A stretch of DNA of 64,000 nucleotides, taken from Forficula auricularia. Its lineage: Eukaryota; Arthropoda; Insecta; Dermaptera; Forficulidae. The translations under genes were made by a program, and so were the position numbers. Below, piece by piece: positions 51,092 through 62,092 of this stretch (its first letter is position 1; every line of letters starts with the position of its first letter). The notes beneath the pieces are model-generated. The model ran no database searches and had not been told where the DNA came from. It saw only the letters and a list, made by a program, of their open reading frames with translations. The stretch is from positions 1 through 64,000 of the forward strand of contig JALMQS010000327.1 in the NCBI GenBank assembly GCA_024734495.1, given 5' to 3'.

Positions 51092-52680
51092 AGAGATCCA
51101 AAAAGTGGTTCAGGTTACATTAATTGCGGGAAAATATTTTTTTCTTCTACGATCGTTTGGTATGGTGTGGGCGAGGGGTGAACCGCGACCTAATATTGTG
51201 TACACCTACTTCCACTTCATTTCCAAGTAGAAGACAATAGAATACAATAGATTATCTAAGTAATTCCAAATAATTCGAAATACTGTGTACACCTAATTCC
51301 AATCGCGGTTCACCGCTTGGGTGTGGGTATGAAAAAATCTAAGTTTGCGACCTCGAAAGTGTGGAGGACAACTTTTGGAGGTCCAAAATCTCGAAATTTT
51401 CGGACTTTTTCCAGTTTTTCGCTTAACTCGAAAACGATCCATATTTTATATATATAATCATCCTATAGTAAATTAAAGAGGATAAAATTTAGCGTTGATT
51501 AAAAATATGCAAAAGTAGATCGATTTTTTATCGGGATCCAAAAAACAGCACCCCGGATCACTTTTGATATCCCGAAAACTCGCACTTTTTTCGATTTTCT
51601 TCTCATTTTGACCATGAAAGAACACGTTTGCGACAAAGACCACTCTATACATTTTTAAACTAGATTAAATTTGCTACAATGTAAATAAAGTTGAATCTTT
51701 ATTGGATAATGGCAATCCGTGCCGCAATGAGGTTGAAGTTTTGAAAAACTGCAATTTTTTGCAAAAATCGCAGTTTTTCCTTCATAAAATGAAAGCCACT
51801 CATCCTAGAAACTTGATTTCTATCTCATACTCTAGGAGATTTTGTTGAGTTTAACGTTTACTTGGATCACTTTATTGATAAAACTCTTAGATTTATAGAT
51901 ATCCGGCATTTTCCATTACACTTTTGAGAATTCGGATCATATCCTGTCCGGAAAATGCTGGATATCTATAAATCTAAGAGTTTTATCAAAAAAGTGGTCC
52001 ACGTTAAAGTCAATAAAATTTCTTAGAGAATGAGATGGAAATCAAGTTTCTAGGATGAGCGGTTTTCATTTTATTAAGGAAAAAAATGGATCATTTCCTG
52101 TCATGGAAAATGATGGATATCTATAAATCTAATAATTTAAACAAAAAGTGGTTCAAGTAAATCTTCAAATCAACAAAATTTTCTAGACAATGAGATAGGA
52201 ATCAAGTTTCTAGGATGAATCATTTTATGAAGGAAAAACTGCGATTTTTTGCAAAAAAATTGCATTTTTTCAAAACTTCAACTTCATGTTACCATATCCA
52301 ATTAAGATTAAACTTTATTTAAATTGTAGCAAATTTAATCTAGTTTAAAAATGTATATGGGGGTCTTTGTCGAAAACGTGCTCCTTCCTAGTCAAAATGG
52401 GGAAAAACAGAAAAAAGTAAGAGTTTTGAGTGATTCGGGAGGCTGTTTTTTGGATCCTCATAAAACTTTACTTTTGCATTTTTTAAGTCGACGTGAAATT
52501 TTGTCCTCTTTAATTTACTATAGGACGGTTATTTACAAAATATGGACCGTTTTCGAGTTATAAGCGAAAAACTGGAAAAAGTCAGAAAATTTCGAGGTTT
52601 TTCGGCCACCAAATGTTTCAAACACTTTCGAGGTCGCAAACTTAGATTTTTCATACACACATCATACCAAACGATCATAA
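51092..52680. mobile_element. Family D foldback element, copy 3
   Basis: The left arm has GGTTCAGGTTACATTAATTG, GATCGTTTGGTATGGTGTGG and TCGAAAACGATCCATATTTT. The right arm ends GCGAAAAACTGGAAAAAGTC, AAACTTAGATTTTTCATAC and ACCAAACGATCAT. The centre carries several imperfect copies of CTGGATATCTATAAATCTA (about 51892, 51957, 52108), so it has been partly duplicated relative to the 18246 copy. A hAT-type MITE sits in the left arm. The frames at 52351-52823 lie in the right arm. Confidence 0.65.
51172..51319. mobile_element. hAT-type MITE nested in family D
   Basis: A 148-bp element with ends CGAGGGGTGAACCGCGA and the inverse (TCGCGGTTCACCGCTTG): 17-bp TIRs with two mismatches. An exact 8-bp target duplication GGTGTGGG lies at 51164-51171 and 51320-51327. 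Comparison with 18325-18345 shows the empty site. The interior is mirrored again (GTGTACACCTA at 51210 and 51291). An 8-bp duplication identifies the hAT superfamily. Confidence 0.8.
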
Positions 52681-52924
52681 AACAAAAAAAAAATAATTTT
52701 AAATTCATTAATCATTATAGATATGTATATATATTTATAGGTAGCCAGCGAAGGCTTTTTGTATATAGTATATCTTTTTTCTTAAATTATTTTATTTATT
52801 TATTTATTTATTATATTATATAATCGTACATTTAAATATAATTATTAAATTATAATGTTAAAAGATATATCAATACTCTGGACTGAATGTACATATATAA
52901 CGAATATAAATATGTAATACCTAT

Positions 52925-53180
52925 ATAATATATTTATTAGAGAATATATAGCTTCGAAGGTTTGACTTTCATCATCAGTCTTTTTAATTAGAAATATTCT
53001 ATCCGGTATTTCTCATGGGTTCAAATACCCGATTGGCTGTAGGTAAATTCATTTTTTGTAATAGTAAGCTGGTCACTAAACAAACGAATGCAGACCTTGA
53101 CATGTAATCAAAATTATTCATGTCAGCTCGGATTTAGTACATGACAATCTCTCGTGATTTCCTTATAGATATAAAATGAA
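52925..53180 (+). repeat. Third Penelope-like end or related repeat
   Basis: Matches 46880-47110 (CAGTCTTTTTAATTAGAAA, TTTCTCATGGGTTCAAATAC, GTAGGTAAATTCATT). On the minus strand CTGATGA is followed 15 nt later by TTCGAAG, with GAA and TTC able to pair as helix II, but A15.1 is changed and no good cleavage triplet follows. It could be a decayed hammerhead of a third family. Confidence 0.4.
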
Positions 53181-53559
53181 TGGCTCATAGTATAAAAAAA
53201 AACATCATATGAGTGAAATAGACTGTATTGTCTACTGTATTTTTATTGACATCATTCAACTTGGTATTGCTTAATTATGTAAATGCTATTTAAAGGCTTC
53301 TTCTATAAATCTCTTAATCTCTAAAACCTCTACGGATTCACACCTGTTGATATTTTAAGAGTGAAGATTTCAATTAAATTTTCGTCAATTTTCCTTTCTT
53401 TGTTAACTTTTCTTCCTCTTTTCCATTTTTCCTCCCTCCCCCACGCATTCTTGTTTCTTAGTTTTAACCCCTTAGAATAGAATATCTAATTCACTTTTCT
53501 TTTTCGCCACCCTTATTTATGCACCGAGACGTTTTTCCAAAGCCACTCTCCATTTATAC

Positions 53560-53690
53560 ATGCGCCGCTGGGCCGTAGAAAAAGTTCGATAAGTGATTCA
53601 AGGTCGTGCTGAGCACGTGTACGCTAAACCTTGCCTATTCCACTGGGCCACATGTAGTGCACCCAAATACATGTAGGCAGATTATTTAAT
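53560..53690 (-). mobile_element. tRNA-like SINE head, probable
   Basis: Minus strand TGTGGCCCAGTGGAATAGGC is a good A-box match (T-G-G-C-x-x-A-G-T-G-G). About 35 nt on, ACCTTGAATCACTTATCG is a weak B box. The surroundings are AT-rich and nothing else is recognised. Confidence 0.4.
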
Positions 53691-53730
53691 AACACCAACA
53701 AAAACAAATATGTAGAAAAAGGCCAAGTAT

Positions 53731-53810
53731 GATTAATAAAAATCGTTTGTCAAAAAAAGTAGTGAGATCTGATTAATAAAAATCGTTTGTCAAAAAAAGT
53801 AGTGAGATCT
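53731..53810 (+). repeat. Perfect 40-bp tandem duplication
   Basis: The unit GATTAATAAAAATCGTTTGT plus CAAAAAAAGTAGTGAGATCT occurs twice with no differences, which implies a very recent duplication. Confidence 0.9.
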
Positions 53811-53863
53811 AATTTGCTGCCAAGTCCCATATCATCAATTTATTAAATGACTAGAGAAAATAG

Positions 53864-54112
53864 TAACTTCAAGTAAACGACATTTTCCATTTTACATGTC
53901 TATCTATAGGTACCTATTTATTGATTTCTCACAATTTTAGTTGAAGTTCAAAACTTGGCTTTCAAGCATTGATATGTATGTCACGAATTATGTTACCATA
54001 TCATGTAAACGCCAAGTTTTAGAAAATAATTTCAGCTAAAAATGAAAAATCAATATGTATAGATTGATATGTAAAATGAAAAACATGCGTTTTAATTGAA
54101 GTTACTAAATTC
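53864..54112. mobile_element. MITE-like inverted repeat element
   Basis: The left end AGTAACTTCAAGTAAACG and the right end (CGTTTTAATTGAAGTTACT) are inverted. Further in, ATTTTCCATTTTACATGTC opposes TATGTAAAATGAAAAACAT, TTGATTTCTC opposes AAAAATCAAT, and AACTTGGC opposes GCCAAGTT. About 250 bp, almost wholly palindromic, non-coding. Confidence 0.6.
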
Positions 54113-54265
54113 TCGAATCATTTATTTCGCCAAACCCCAACCCAAACGTCCACGCCAATTAGATATCCGTAGTTTAAATCGTCATAACTGAGTTTAAAGC
54201 AAAATATCCTCCAATCGGATCTCCGGGGGGGGGGGGGGGTTGAGCGAGGTTGTGAAGAGAAACTG

Positions 54266-55197
54266 TTAGGTTGATGCATAATTATGGAACGTTTTTTAAA
54301 AATATTTTTATTCAGCAAAAACAATAATAAAATTTAACAAAAACATGTTTAAATGATTATTCGGGAACGTATTCACCATCTACTTCAATAACTGCTTCCC
54401 ATTTGCTTGGCAGTCGGTCGATTCCACGTGTGAAGAAGTCACGATTCTTGGAGGCAATCCACGCTTTGACATCGGCCACCAAGTCATCCAAATCGTCGTA
54501 GATCTTAGTCTTTTGCCAGTTTTTCAAAGAGCGGTTGATGTGATAGTCCTTCGATGCTTCGGTCGGTGAGTACGGCGGATGTGGGAGTAGATCCCAGCCC
54601 TTATTAGCGAGGAATTCGACGACCCGGCGCTCAACATGTGGACGTGCGTTATCGTGATGGAGCACGATGTGGTTCTTTTTGCGCGGTCTTTTCGCCTCGA
54701 TCAGCCTTGTTGTTGTCGGAGAGTTCGTGGGGGACCCATCCAGCCAATTTCCATACCTTGCCAAGCTTTTTGAGGCGTCCAACGATCGTTGATTGGTCGA
54801 CATTGAAGTTTGCAGCCAGCATTCGTGTTGTAAGGCTTTCATCCTCTTCCACGTCAGAAGTGCCTGATCATCAAAATCCGATGGCCGACCTCTTCCTCCT
54901 TTATCCTCCAAACTAGTGTCACCTGATTTGAAACGGGCAAACCACTTCCATACTGCACTATTAGTAATTGTTTCTTCGCCAAAAAGTTCGTTGAGATCGT
55001 GAAATGACTGTGCTGCCTTCCATCCTTTCTCGTAGTGGTAGAGCATAATATGACGAATATGAATATGGTTTTCGACCAGCATTTTTATTAACTATAAATA
55101 GAAAAGATTTTTTTTATAAAAAAAATAAACAAAACGCCATTTTTGGCTAAAGAAAAACGCGCCAATACAAACGTTCCATAATTATGAATCAACCTAA
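54266..55197 (-). mobile_element. mariner element, internally deleted
   Basis: TIRs TTAGGTTGATGCATAATTAT and, inverted at the right, TTAGGTTGATTCATAATTAT, extending to GGAACGTTT (28-30 bp, one mismatch). The total of 932 bp against the usual 1.25-1.3 kb leaves about 350 bp missing. The right flank is TA. A G tract of 14 precedes it at 54226-54239. Confidence 0.85.
54357..55082 (-). pseudogene. mariner transposase with the first catalytic block deleted
   Basis: 241 codons from ATG, against about 345 in intact mariners. Residues 1-70 hold the first helix-turn-helix (NSAVWKWFARFKSGDTSLED, then GRGRPSDFDD). A frameshift near 54850 moves the second HTH to another frame (minus strand 54700-54850: STIVGRLKKLGKVWKLAGWV). 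The segment with the first catalytic Asp is gone. HHDNARPHVERRVVEFL supplies the second Asp, and 34 residues later the D of KDYH supplies the third, so the D34D spacing is intact. Normal Y-S-P-D-L-A-P has become YSPTEAS. The C-terminus KWEAVIEVDGEYVPE is typical. It could bind TIRs only if the frame were intact, which it is not. Confidence 0.9.
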
Positions 55198-55198
55198 T

Positions 55199-55262
55199 AA
55201 AATTATAAGAATAGCAACATGGAATGTAAGAACGATGGGACAGGAGGGAAAAATTCACAATG
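55199..55262 (+). pseudogene. LINE endonuclease N-terminal fragment
   Basis: KIIRIATWNVRTMGQEGKIH is encoded, the start of an APE-type endonuclease (T-W-N-V-R-T). About 60 bp only. It begins at the mariner right end and joins directly to Penelope RT sequence near 55262 in a different frame. Confidence 0.5.
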
Positions 55263-55818
55263 TAATATTGAATCAAATTTCGTTGAACCCACCCAAAGAA
55301 CACAAATTAAAACTCTTTTAGATCTATGCCTGAACCAAAATTATTATATTTTCAACAATACCTATTACAAACAAAGCGATGCTCTTCCTATGGGCAGCCC
55401 TTTAAGCCCTTTATTTGCTGAAATTTTCGTGTCCAATCTGGAAGAAACCATACATAGTTCCAACAATAAATTTCTAAATTCTATAAAATTCTGGCGAAGA
55501 TATGTGGACGACATCTTGGTTATTTGGTCGGGTTCTGACAGATAAATTGGCCTATTCAACGAATACTTAAATAAACTAGACACAAACATACTTCTAATAC
55601 TACTAATTCACATAATACTTCTAATACTACTAATTCACATCTGAAATTGGAAACAAAACCTTGAACCAAATTACAATAATAGACAATAAATTAGAATACC
55701 AAATATTTAGAAAACCCACATTTATAGATACGGTCATCCCCTTTTCTTCTAACCACCCCATTAGCACTAAACTTTCTTCCTTTTATTCAATGTTTAATAG
55801 ACTAATAAGAACACCGAT
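55262..55818 (+). pseudogene. Penelope-like RT fragment, family 2
   Basis: Encodes FVEPTQRTQIKTLLDLCLNQ, NYYIFNNTYYKQ, ALPMGSPLSPLFAEIF (motif B), FWRRYVDDILVIWSG (motif C with Y-V-D-D), a stop, then after a 26-bp tandem duplication (55589-55640) a shifted frame with YQIFRKPTFIDTVIPFSS and FYSMFNRLIRTPM. Homologous to 49253-49900. No GIY-YIG part: the LINE at 55815 follows immediately. Confidence 0.8.
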
Positions 55819-56445
55819 GAGGTGTCTCCTTAGGTTCTAACCTTTCTTGGAATGACCATATTATCTCAGTACCAAAAGCTGCAGCATGTAAGCTTGGCTT
55901 TCTTTTCCGAACCAAACGCTTTTTCACCCTCACTCAACTCCTTATATTATACAAGGCTCAAATTCGCCCCTGTCTTGAATATTGCTCGCATTTGTGGAGA
56001 GGGGCCTCCAAGCATTCTCTTAATACCTTGGATGCAATTCAGAGGCGGGTTATCAGACTGATAGGCGATCCTGTATTGACTGACACTCTCGACTTCCTAG
56101 CCCATCGTAGATCTGTCTCCGCCCTTTCTCTTTTTTATAGATATTACAATGGCGTTTGTTATGACGAAATAAAATCGATAATCCCACGAAAGGCTTCATT
56201 TTCTAAGATTCAACACCCCTACGCGCTTAAACTGGATACTAATCGAACTAATGCATTCGCCAATTCGTTTATCACTATAACATCTAGAGACTGAAACTCT
56301 CTTCCCCCGACCGTTTTTCCAGCAACTTATAACCTTCAAACTTTCAAGACCGGCATCCACAGATACCTTCGAATTCTACCCAATCCCTAAATCTCCCCTT
56401 TTCTTCACGATACAAGGGTCCACCGCGGACTATATTTGACAAATA
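55815..56445 (+). pseudogene. LINE C-terminal region and 3' UTR
   Basis: Jockey/CR1-like ORF2 end: LSWNDHIISVPKAAACKLGF, LYKAQIRPCLEYCSHLWRG, LDAIQRRVIRLIGDP, FLAHRRSVSALSLFYRYYNG, CYDEIKSIIPRK, NRTNAFANSF, then a stop at the position of the usual W of D-W-N-S, then LPPTVFPATYNLQTFK and IHRYLRILPNP. The 3' UTR starts GATACAAGGGTCCACCGCGG. One frame change near 56000 and one internal stop. 5'-truncated at the Penelope junction. The best-preserved of the five copies of this region. Confidence 0.8.
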
Positions 56446-56449
56446 TTTA

Positions 56450-58730
56450 AATAGTTTGGCTAGAAAATATAAAAACAACTATCAAAGCAAAGTATTATAT
56501 TTTAAAGTAAAATGGCGGACATTAAGATTGAATTAATTCATTCCAAATAAAATACATTTAAACGAAAATACTTTTAATTTAATTTAAACGTATATAAAGA
56601 AGGAAAAGCTACCAACTGTCATGATAGAAAATTATTTATATCAGAATGATATGTATATCAGAAGAGATAAAATAAAATGAAAGAGAAAGCGGACTGAGTA
56701 TATTTCTGATAATGATTCAAAACTAAGTTCTGTGAAACCTGAGTACTGAAAGGTTTCGAAAATTCATTTGATTATTTCATTAAATAACCATAAATCGATT
56801 AAAAATAATTAATGTTCCGCATAGATAGGCCCAGTGCCATAACTATAGCCCTTGAAGAGCACTGTGAAATAAATTTGGGCTTCCCTCTATATGTTTTCAA
56901 TTAAATTTTAATAAACAATTATATCGTTGCTGATCTTACAAAACCTCTTAAGTCCAATTTTTTGTTAAATACGTATTATACGTTTATACCGACCAATTTT
57001 TCACGGCGTGTCTGTCTATTGAAACTTTATTCTATTCCAATTTAATTTCGCGCTACGGACAAATAATAAATATTGCATTGTATTTGTATGTATTCGTGTT
57101 TAAAATAGTTTTCTGGCAAACTTAAATTTAGGACTTACGAGGTTTTGTAAGATCAGCGACGATATATTAATAAAACAATTTGGAAGGAACTGACAATCCC
57201 TAGTTCTAAAGAAACCCGACGAGTGCGCTGAACTACTTCATTAAAAAGCAACTATGATTCATGGGAGCACAGTGGATTTAGGTTCGACAGCGCCCTAGGG
57301 CCCGTCCGATAAGGCGCCATTTTTGCTTTATAGAAGTAATTATTATAATCAAACATCTAACATCTAATCGTGTCTGAAGTCAAGCCTATTTACAGGGTTA
57401 TTGGTAATTCGATAGATATCTTGAAAGGGGTTATACTATAACTAATTTCCAATAAATTTGACCATATGAACCCGGGGTCAAAAATCATTAGTTTTGGATT
57501 TATCAGAGTTTTATTTATTTATTTATTTTTTTGAAATTTTTCGACTTTCTACGAACTGCTAATTTTAAAAAAGTACTGTACTCTGATTGCTAAAAAGACA
57601 CTTTTTTAATAGCTGATGAATAAGAGATTACTTTAAAACGCCACTGCTATTGTCAAAATCACCCCAGCCCCCTTTATTTATGATCATAAATTATTTTATT
57701 ACGAGGGGGCGGGGACGCTCTTGACAATAGCAGTGGCGTACCGAGAGGGGGGTGATTATAATTAAATTATTTTATAATACAAATGGCGTACCGGGAGTCC
57801 AGGGGATGCAGCCCTCTGGTCAGCAAGATGCCCCCCGAAGGCGGGTTTCGCAGCTGGCTAATAAATATTTCTTTAAGATTAGATAATATTTTATCATTAA
57901 TATCATATTTCTTAAAAATATTATTCAAAATTAATTGAAAATTAATTTCAATCGATAAATTATGTAACGATAACGAAAAGAAACACGCTACATTTTGAAC
58001 TTATCTTAAAGTTTAAAACGAGGATGTTTTTTCCATATTTTTAAAATCAAGTGTATTGGACTTTTTTTTAGTAATCGTCTTGAAAGCAAATAACATTTTC
58101 AAAAAAAATTTCATTACTTGTTAGTTTTGAACTTCGGTAGTGTATCTTTGTTTTGGCACTTAGTATTACATAAAACAAATAAATATGGTACCCAGTAAGA
58201 ATGATAAAATATACACCAAGAAGTGTAATGGTTAAAATATGCAAAAGATCTTTCGAATTTCATGTTTTAACTTAGCAGTAAATAAGAGGGTTAATTTAAG
58301 AATTTCACGTGCGCCTGTATTTAGGCAACTGATCTGCCTAAAAGAATAGAAGCTGCGTAGTAGCTAGGCGAGTCCAATGATTCAAACAACCTTTCCGAGC
58401 ATTTTAACAAGTTCCCATGTGTGTAAGTAAAGTGTATTCAAATCTTTATATGTATAACTAAATGTCAAAGCTAAATGAACCGACAAAGTATTGAGAAGAA
58501 ATTTGATGAGAGCCTGAAGAAGTTGGAATAAATTAGCGAAATGTCGCTATTGAACTTTTAATATAAACACTTAGTATTATTGTTCCTTTTCAATTACGCT
58601 TAAGGAAAGAATATTTCACTTAATTAGGATATCTATCTGCTTAATTTGTTATTTACATTTTTCAAAAACTTGAATTTTGAAAATGCGTGTGTGTGAATCA
58701 GGATGTGTAAACATATCTATCTCTCTCTCT
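56450..58730. other. Intergenic stretch with small inverted repeats
   Basis: Two structures. First, 56900-57180: ATATCGTTGCTGATCTTACA and AAACCTCTTAAGTCC mirrored at 57127-57166, a MITE-like element of about 280 bp. Second, GCCACTGCTATTGTCAA (57642) mirrored by TTGACAATAGCAGTGGC (57720), followed by the GC-rich repeat end also seen at 23050. No gene is visible in the remaining sequence, and no long open frame exists. Confidence 0.45.
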
Positions 58731-58734
58731 TAAG

Positions 58735-59790
58735 AAAAAAAAAATCGTAAAAAGTTCATTCTTAAGCTTAAATGATTATATTTCCATTGCGGGGAACTGA
58801 TTAGATTTCGGACTATCTGATGATAAGAAGGGAGTAATATCAACTTTCTCATAAAATTCCATGATAGATAAAGTAAGTTTTTTCGCGTTTCTTTGACGAA
58901 ATTATAATTTCCTATATCTTTATAAAATATTCTACTAGAAATAAGTATAATCCCGTCAAAATTCAAATATTAATTTTCTAAAAAAATTGGAAAACTGATG
59001 ATCAGGGGGGACTATTATCAACTTTCTCATAAACTCCAAGGGTAGCCAAATAATGTTTTTTCGAGTTTCTTTGAGGAAATTATAATTTGCTATATCTATA
59101 TAAAATACTCCACTAGAAATAAGTATAAGCCCGGCGAAATTCTAATATTAATTTTCTAAAAAATTTGGAATACTTATGTTAAGTGGGGAGTATTATCAAC
59201 TTTCTCATAAAATTAACGCTTTGTAAAAGAAACTTATAATGTCTTATATCTTTATCAAATACTCTAATAGAAATAAGTATAATCCCGTCGAAATTTAAAT
59301 ATTAATTTTCTATAAAAATTGGAAAACTGATGATAGGGGGGAACCATTATCAATTTTCTCATAAAAATCAAGGGTAGCCAAATAATGTTTTTTCGAGTTT
59401 CTTTGAAGAAATTATAATTTCCTATATCTATATAAAATACTCTACTAGAAATTAGTATAATCCCGTCGAAATTGAAATATTAATTTTCTAAAAAAATTGG
59501 AAAACTGATGATAAGGGGGGATCATTATTAACTTTCTTATAAAATTCAAGGGTAGCCAGTCAACTTTCTCAAAATTTCATAAAATGAATTTTTTTAGAAA
59601 AGTAATACCTATTTGAATTTTGACGGGATTATACTTATTTCTAGTAGAGTATTTTATAAAGATATAGGAAATTATAATTTCATCAAAGAAACTCGAAAAA
59701 ATTACTTTATCTACTATTGAATTTTATAAGAAAGTTTATAATACTCCCCCCTTATCATTAGTTTTCCAATTTTTTTTAAAAATTATTTTA
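58735..59790. repeat. Satellite of about 176 bp with an orientation switch
   Basis: Copies of a unit with CTGATGATAAGGGGGG, AACTTTCTCATAAAATTC, TTTTTTCGAGTTTCTTTGA, TATAGGAAATTATAATTTC or its inverse, and AGTATAATCCCGTC. Unit spacing by the CTGATGAT landmark is 176, 181, 153 and 176 bp (58816, 58992, 59173, 59326, 59502). Near 59590 the orientation flips, and one plus-strand copy runs to 59790. More plus-strand copies lie at 61455-61605, 62095-62300 and 62305-62495. The frame starting MNFDGIILISS in several copies is a by-product of the repeat. Confidence 0.75.
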
Positions 59791-59954
59791 TTTTTATTTT
59801 ATTTTATTTTATTCGATATACGGGAGTTATCCCAGTTACAATACCTATACATTTTTATAGAATAAATTAACAATTTAACAAAACTAAAATACTAAATTAT
59901 AGTCTTAATATTTTTTTAGAGAAAAGTTCGCGGAATTTAACATAATGTAATGTA

Positions 59955-61300
59955 TTTATTTTTATTATATTTATATTTTATTTTTTATTTATTTATTTAT
60001 TTATTGAGTAACCAACATATACATTATACATTATACAATTTCATTTACAATAATTTTGATTCAATTTCTAGTACATGCCCGAAAGGGGCTTCGGTACTTT
60101 CTTTTAATATATTGAAAAAAGGTAATTTTTTGTTTACATTTCCTGATTTTGTACATATTGTTAATTTCAACCATGTGTTTCAATTTTCCTCTTCTTCGTC
60201 TTCATTAATCGATAAAGTTCTTGATCCCCTGGCCCGTTCTTCTCCCTTCTTTCTTCTCTTTTCTAGCTCGCCTTCATCCCTCATCCGTCTTATTACATCA
60301 TCTTCCACCCTTCCCTCCTTTAATGGTTCTACCTGGTTCTTCCACAGCTTCTCTGTTCTTCTCTCTTCTCCTTTCTGTTCTGTTGTTTCTTCCTCTCTTA
60401 TTCTCTTGTTATAAATAATTCCGCATCTGGCCCTTGTCCAGATGCGCCTCTTCCACTCGCTTATGTTCGGTCTCTCCAGATAGTCCTCTTTTCCAATATT
60501 TCTCTTTATTTCCTTATAGTAAGGGAAATACTTGGATTTCTCTATTTTTTCTAGGTCCAATTGTATTTTTTGTTCTGCTCCCTTTATTATACCGTCTTCT
60601 ATTTTCTTTATTAGCTCATTTTCTTCTTCATTTAGTAATTCTTGAACTATTGTGGGCTCTCCCCATCCATTCCACCTTTTTCTAAAACTGTTTCCCCATC
60701 TTGTTTCATTTTTATTTTTAATTCCTCTAATTATTTCCCTCAGGCATATCTTCGGCCATCTGTCATCCTCCATATCTTTGACCTTTAGCATATATTTTAT
60801 TAATCTTTTAGCCTGGTAGACATATAGGTTTGTTCTCCCCGTTTCTCCCCTCCATATATAGTCCGGCGTGTTTCTGTCTATCCCCATTATTAGCTTAATA
60901 AATTCCCCTTGTGTTTTTTTCACCTCTATTTTTTCTTCCCAACCCCATAGTTCAACGCAATACATTAAAATCGATTTTATTAGGGACTCGAAGAGGTAGA
61001 ATTTCTTTGCGAATGAAGCCATTCTTGTTCTTTTTATTATACTCCATGTGGTGTATATAATTCTTTTTGCTTTTTCTTTTTGTTCTTTTATATGTTCATT
61101 GTGATTGTTTCTTGAATTTAGTCTGTATCCTAAGTATTTGATATTTTCGACTTCTTCGATTTTTTCTTTCTTCATTAACCAGTTTCTTTTCTTCTCCCTC
61201 CTCCCCCTCTTCCTAAAACAAATTATTTTTGACTTTTTACAATTGATTTCAAGATCGTTCTTTTTTGTGTATTTGACTAAATTTACTATTTACTATATTT
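59955..61300 (-). mobile_element. 5'-truncated LINE
   Basis: On the minus strand, ORF2 C-terminal coding (61270-60180), a 3' region of about 170 bp, and a tail of AATAAATAAATAAATAAATA near 59985-60005. Truncated at the 5' side near 61300. It separates satellite copies at 59790 and 61455, so it inserted into or beside the array. Confidence 0.7.
60180..61270 (-). pseudogene. LINE RT thumb and C-terminal domain
   Basis: An open frame of 331 codons from 61175, continuing upstream in frame to about 61290 with LEINCKKSKIICFRKRGRR. The pattern LEIN-x-x-K-S-K-I-x-x-F then ENIKYLGYRLNSRNNHNEHI, SLIKSILMYCVELWGWEE and IMGIDRNTPDYI is the RT C-terminal region of a LINE type common in ants and spiders. 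The tail is highly charged (RIREEETTEQKGEERR, EDEEEEN). No catalytic F-A-D-D is included, so the fragment is non-functional even though it is open. It could be read as a host gene by mistake. Confidence 0.75.
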
Positions 61301-61302
61301 AT

Positions 61303-61450
61303 ATTATTTCATTTAAATTGAATAGGTAAACAATTATTTTTATAGAGAAATGATTGCGGAATTTAACAGAAAAAAAGTCACATTAATAGATAGATATACG
61401 ATATACAGAGATACAAGTGAAGCTAATATAAAGCATGTAATAATAAAATA
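61303..61450 (+). repeat. Dispersed repeat shared with 2625-2790
   Basis: TTTAAATTGAATAGGTAAAC, AGAAATGATTGCGGAATTTA and GTGAAGCTAATATAAAGC match the copy near the window start. Partly repeated again at 59915-59945, on the other side of the LINE. Confidence 0.45.
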
Positions 61451-61604
61451 CAATCTAATTAATATTTGAATTTCGACGGGATTATACTTATTTCTAGTAG
61501 AGTATTTTATATAGATATAGGAAATTTTAATTTCGTCAAAGAAACTCGAAAAAAGTTACTTTATCTATCATTGTATTTTATGAGAAAGTTGATGATTTTT
61601 TTTT

Positions 61605-62092
61605 TAATGCAATCGAATGCAAGAAGGGGTGCACCAGTAAAGATGCAGCCCCTATGGATCTCGAAAGACCCTTGCATTACCGAAGAGAAGGGAAAGTTGA
61701 TTAAGTGAGAGGGTGTAGACGTAGTTGTTTATGCACTCGGGTTTTGAAGGTTTGAAGATTATAAGTGCTGGGAAAGATGGAGGCTGGAAGAGAGTTCCAG
61801 TTCCTTGAAGTCATAAGGATATATGTATTGGCGAATGAAGTGGTCCGGCACTTTTATAATCTGACCGCTAAAGAGTCGGCAAAACGCGTGCTACGTGCAA
61901 AGCATGCTTTGGGGGGAATTATTGATTTTATCTCATCAGAGCACCTGCCGTGATAGTATCTATAGAAAAGGGAAAGGGCAGAGACATTTCTTCGATGAGC
62001 TAGCGAGTCGAGGGAGTCGGTGAGGGTAGAATCGTCAATTAGCCTGACGGCTCTTTTCTGAATTCCATCCAGGGTAGCAAGAGAACATATCA
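61605..62092 (-). pseudogene. LINE 3' fragment nested in satellite
   Basis: Minus strand: SLATLDGIQKRAVRLIDD, SLDSLAHRRNVSALSLFYRY, GRCSDEIKSIIPPKACF, then a frameshift into the terminal part (LQNLQTRVHKQLRLHP-like reading) and a 3' UTR with GGGCTGCATCTTTACTGGTG ending in an A-run (AAAAAAAA at 61590-61597). Satellite sequence lies on both sides. Same family as 55815 and 62930. Confidence 0.65.

Noticed and set aside
58730..58966. Repeated small protein starting MNFDGIILISS in satellite units
   Set aside because: The frame is not kept open across units, and the sequence is explained by repetition of the DNA.
58816..59520. CTGATGAT in every satellite unit as a possible satellite hammerhead
   Set aside because: No GAAA with a pairing helix II follows at a workable distance on either strand.
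59950..60414. 154-codon frame on the plus strand over the LINE
   Set aside because: It is the antisense shadow of the minus-strand LINE C-terminal coding region and its AT-rich tail.
60180..61175. 331-codon open frame as a host gene
   Set aside because: The front part has clear LINE RT thumb motifs, and the sequence ends in a LINE-type tail, so it is a retrotransposon fragment.
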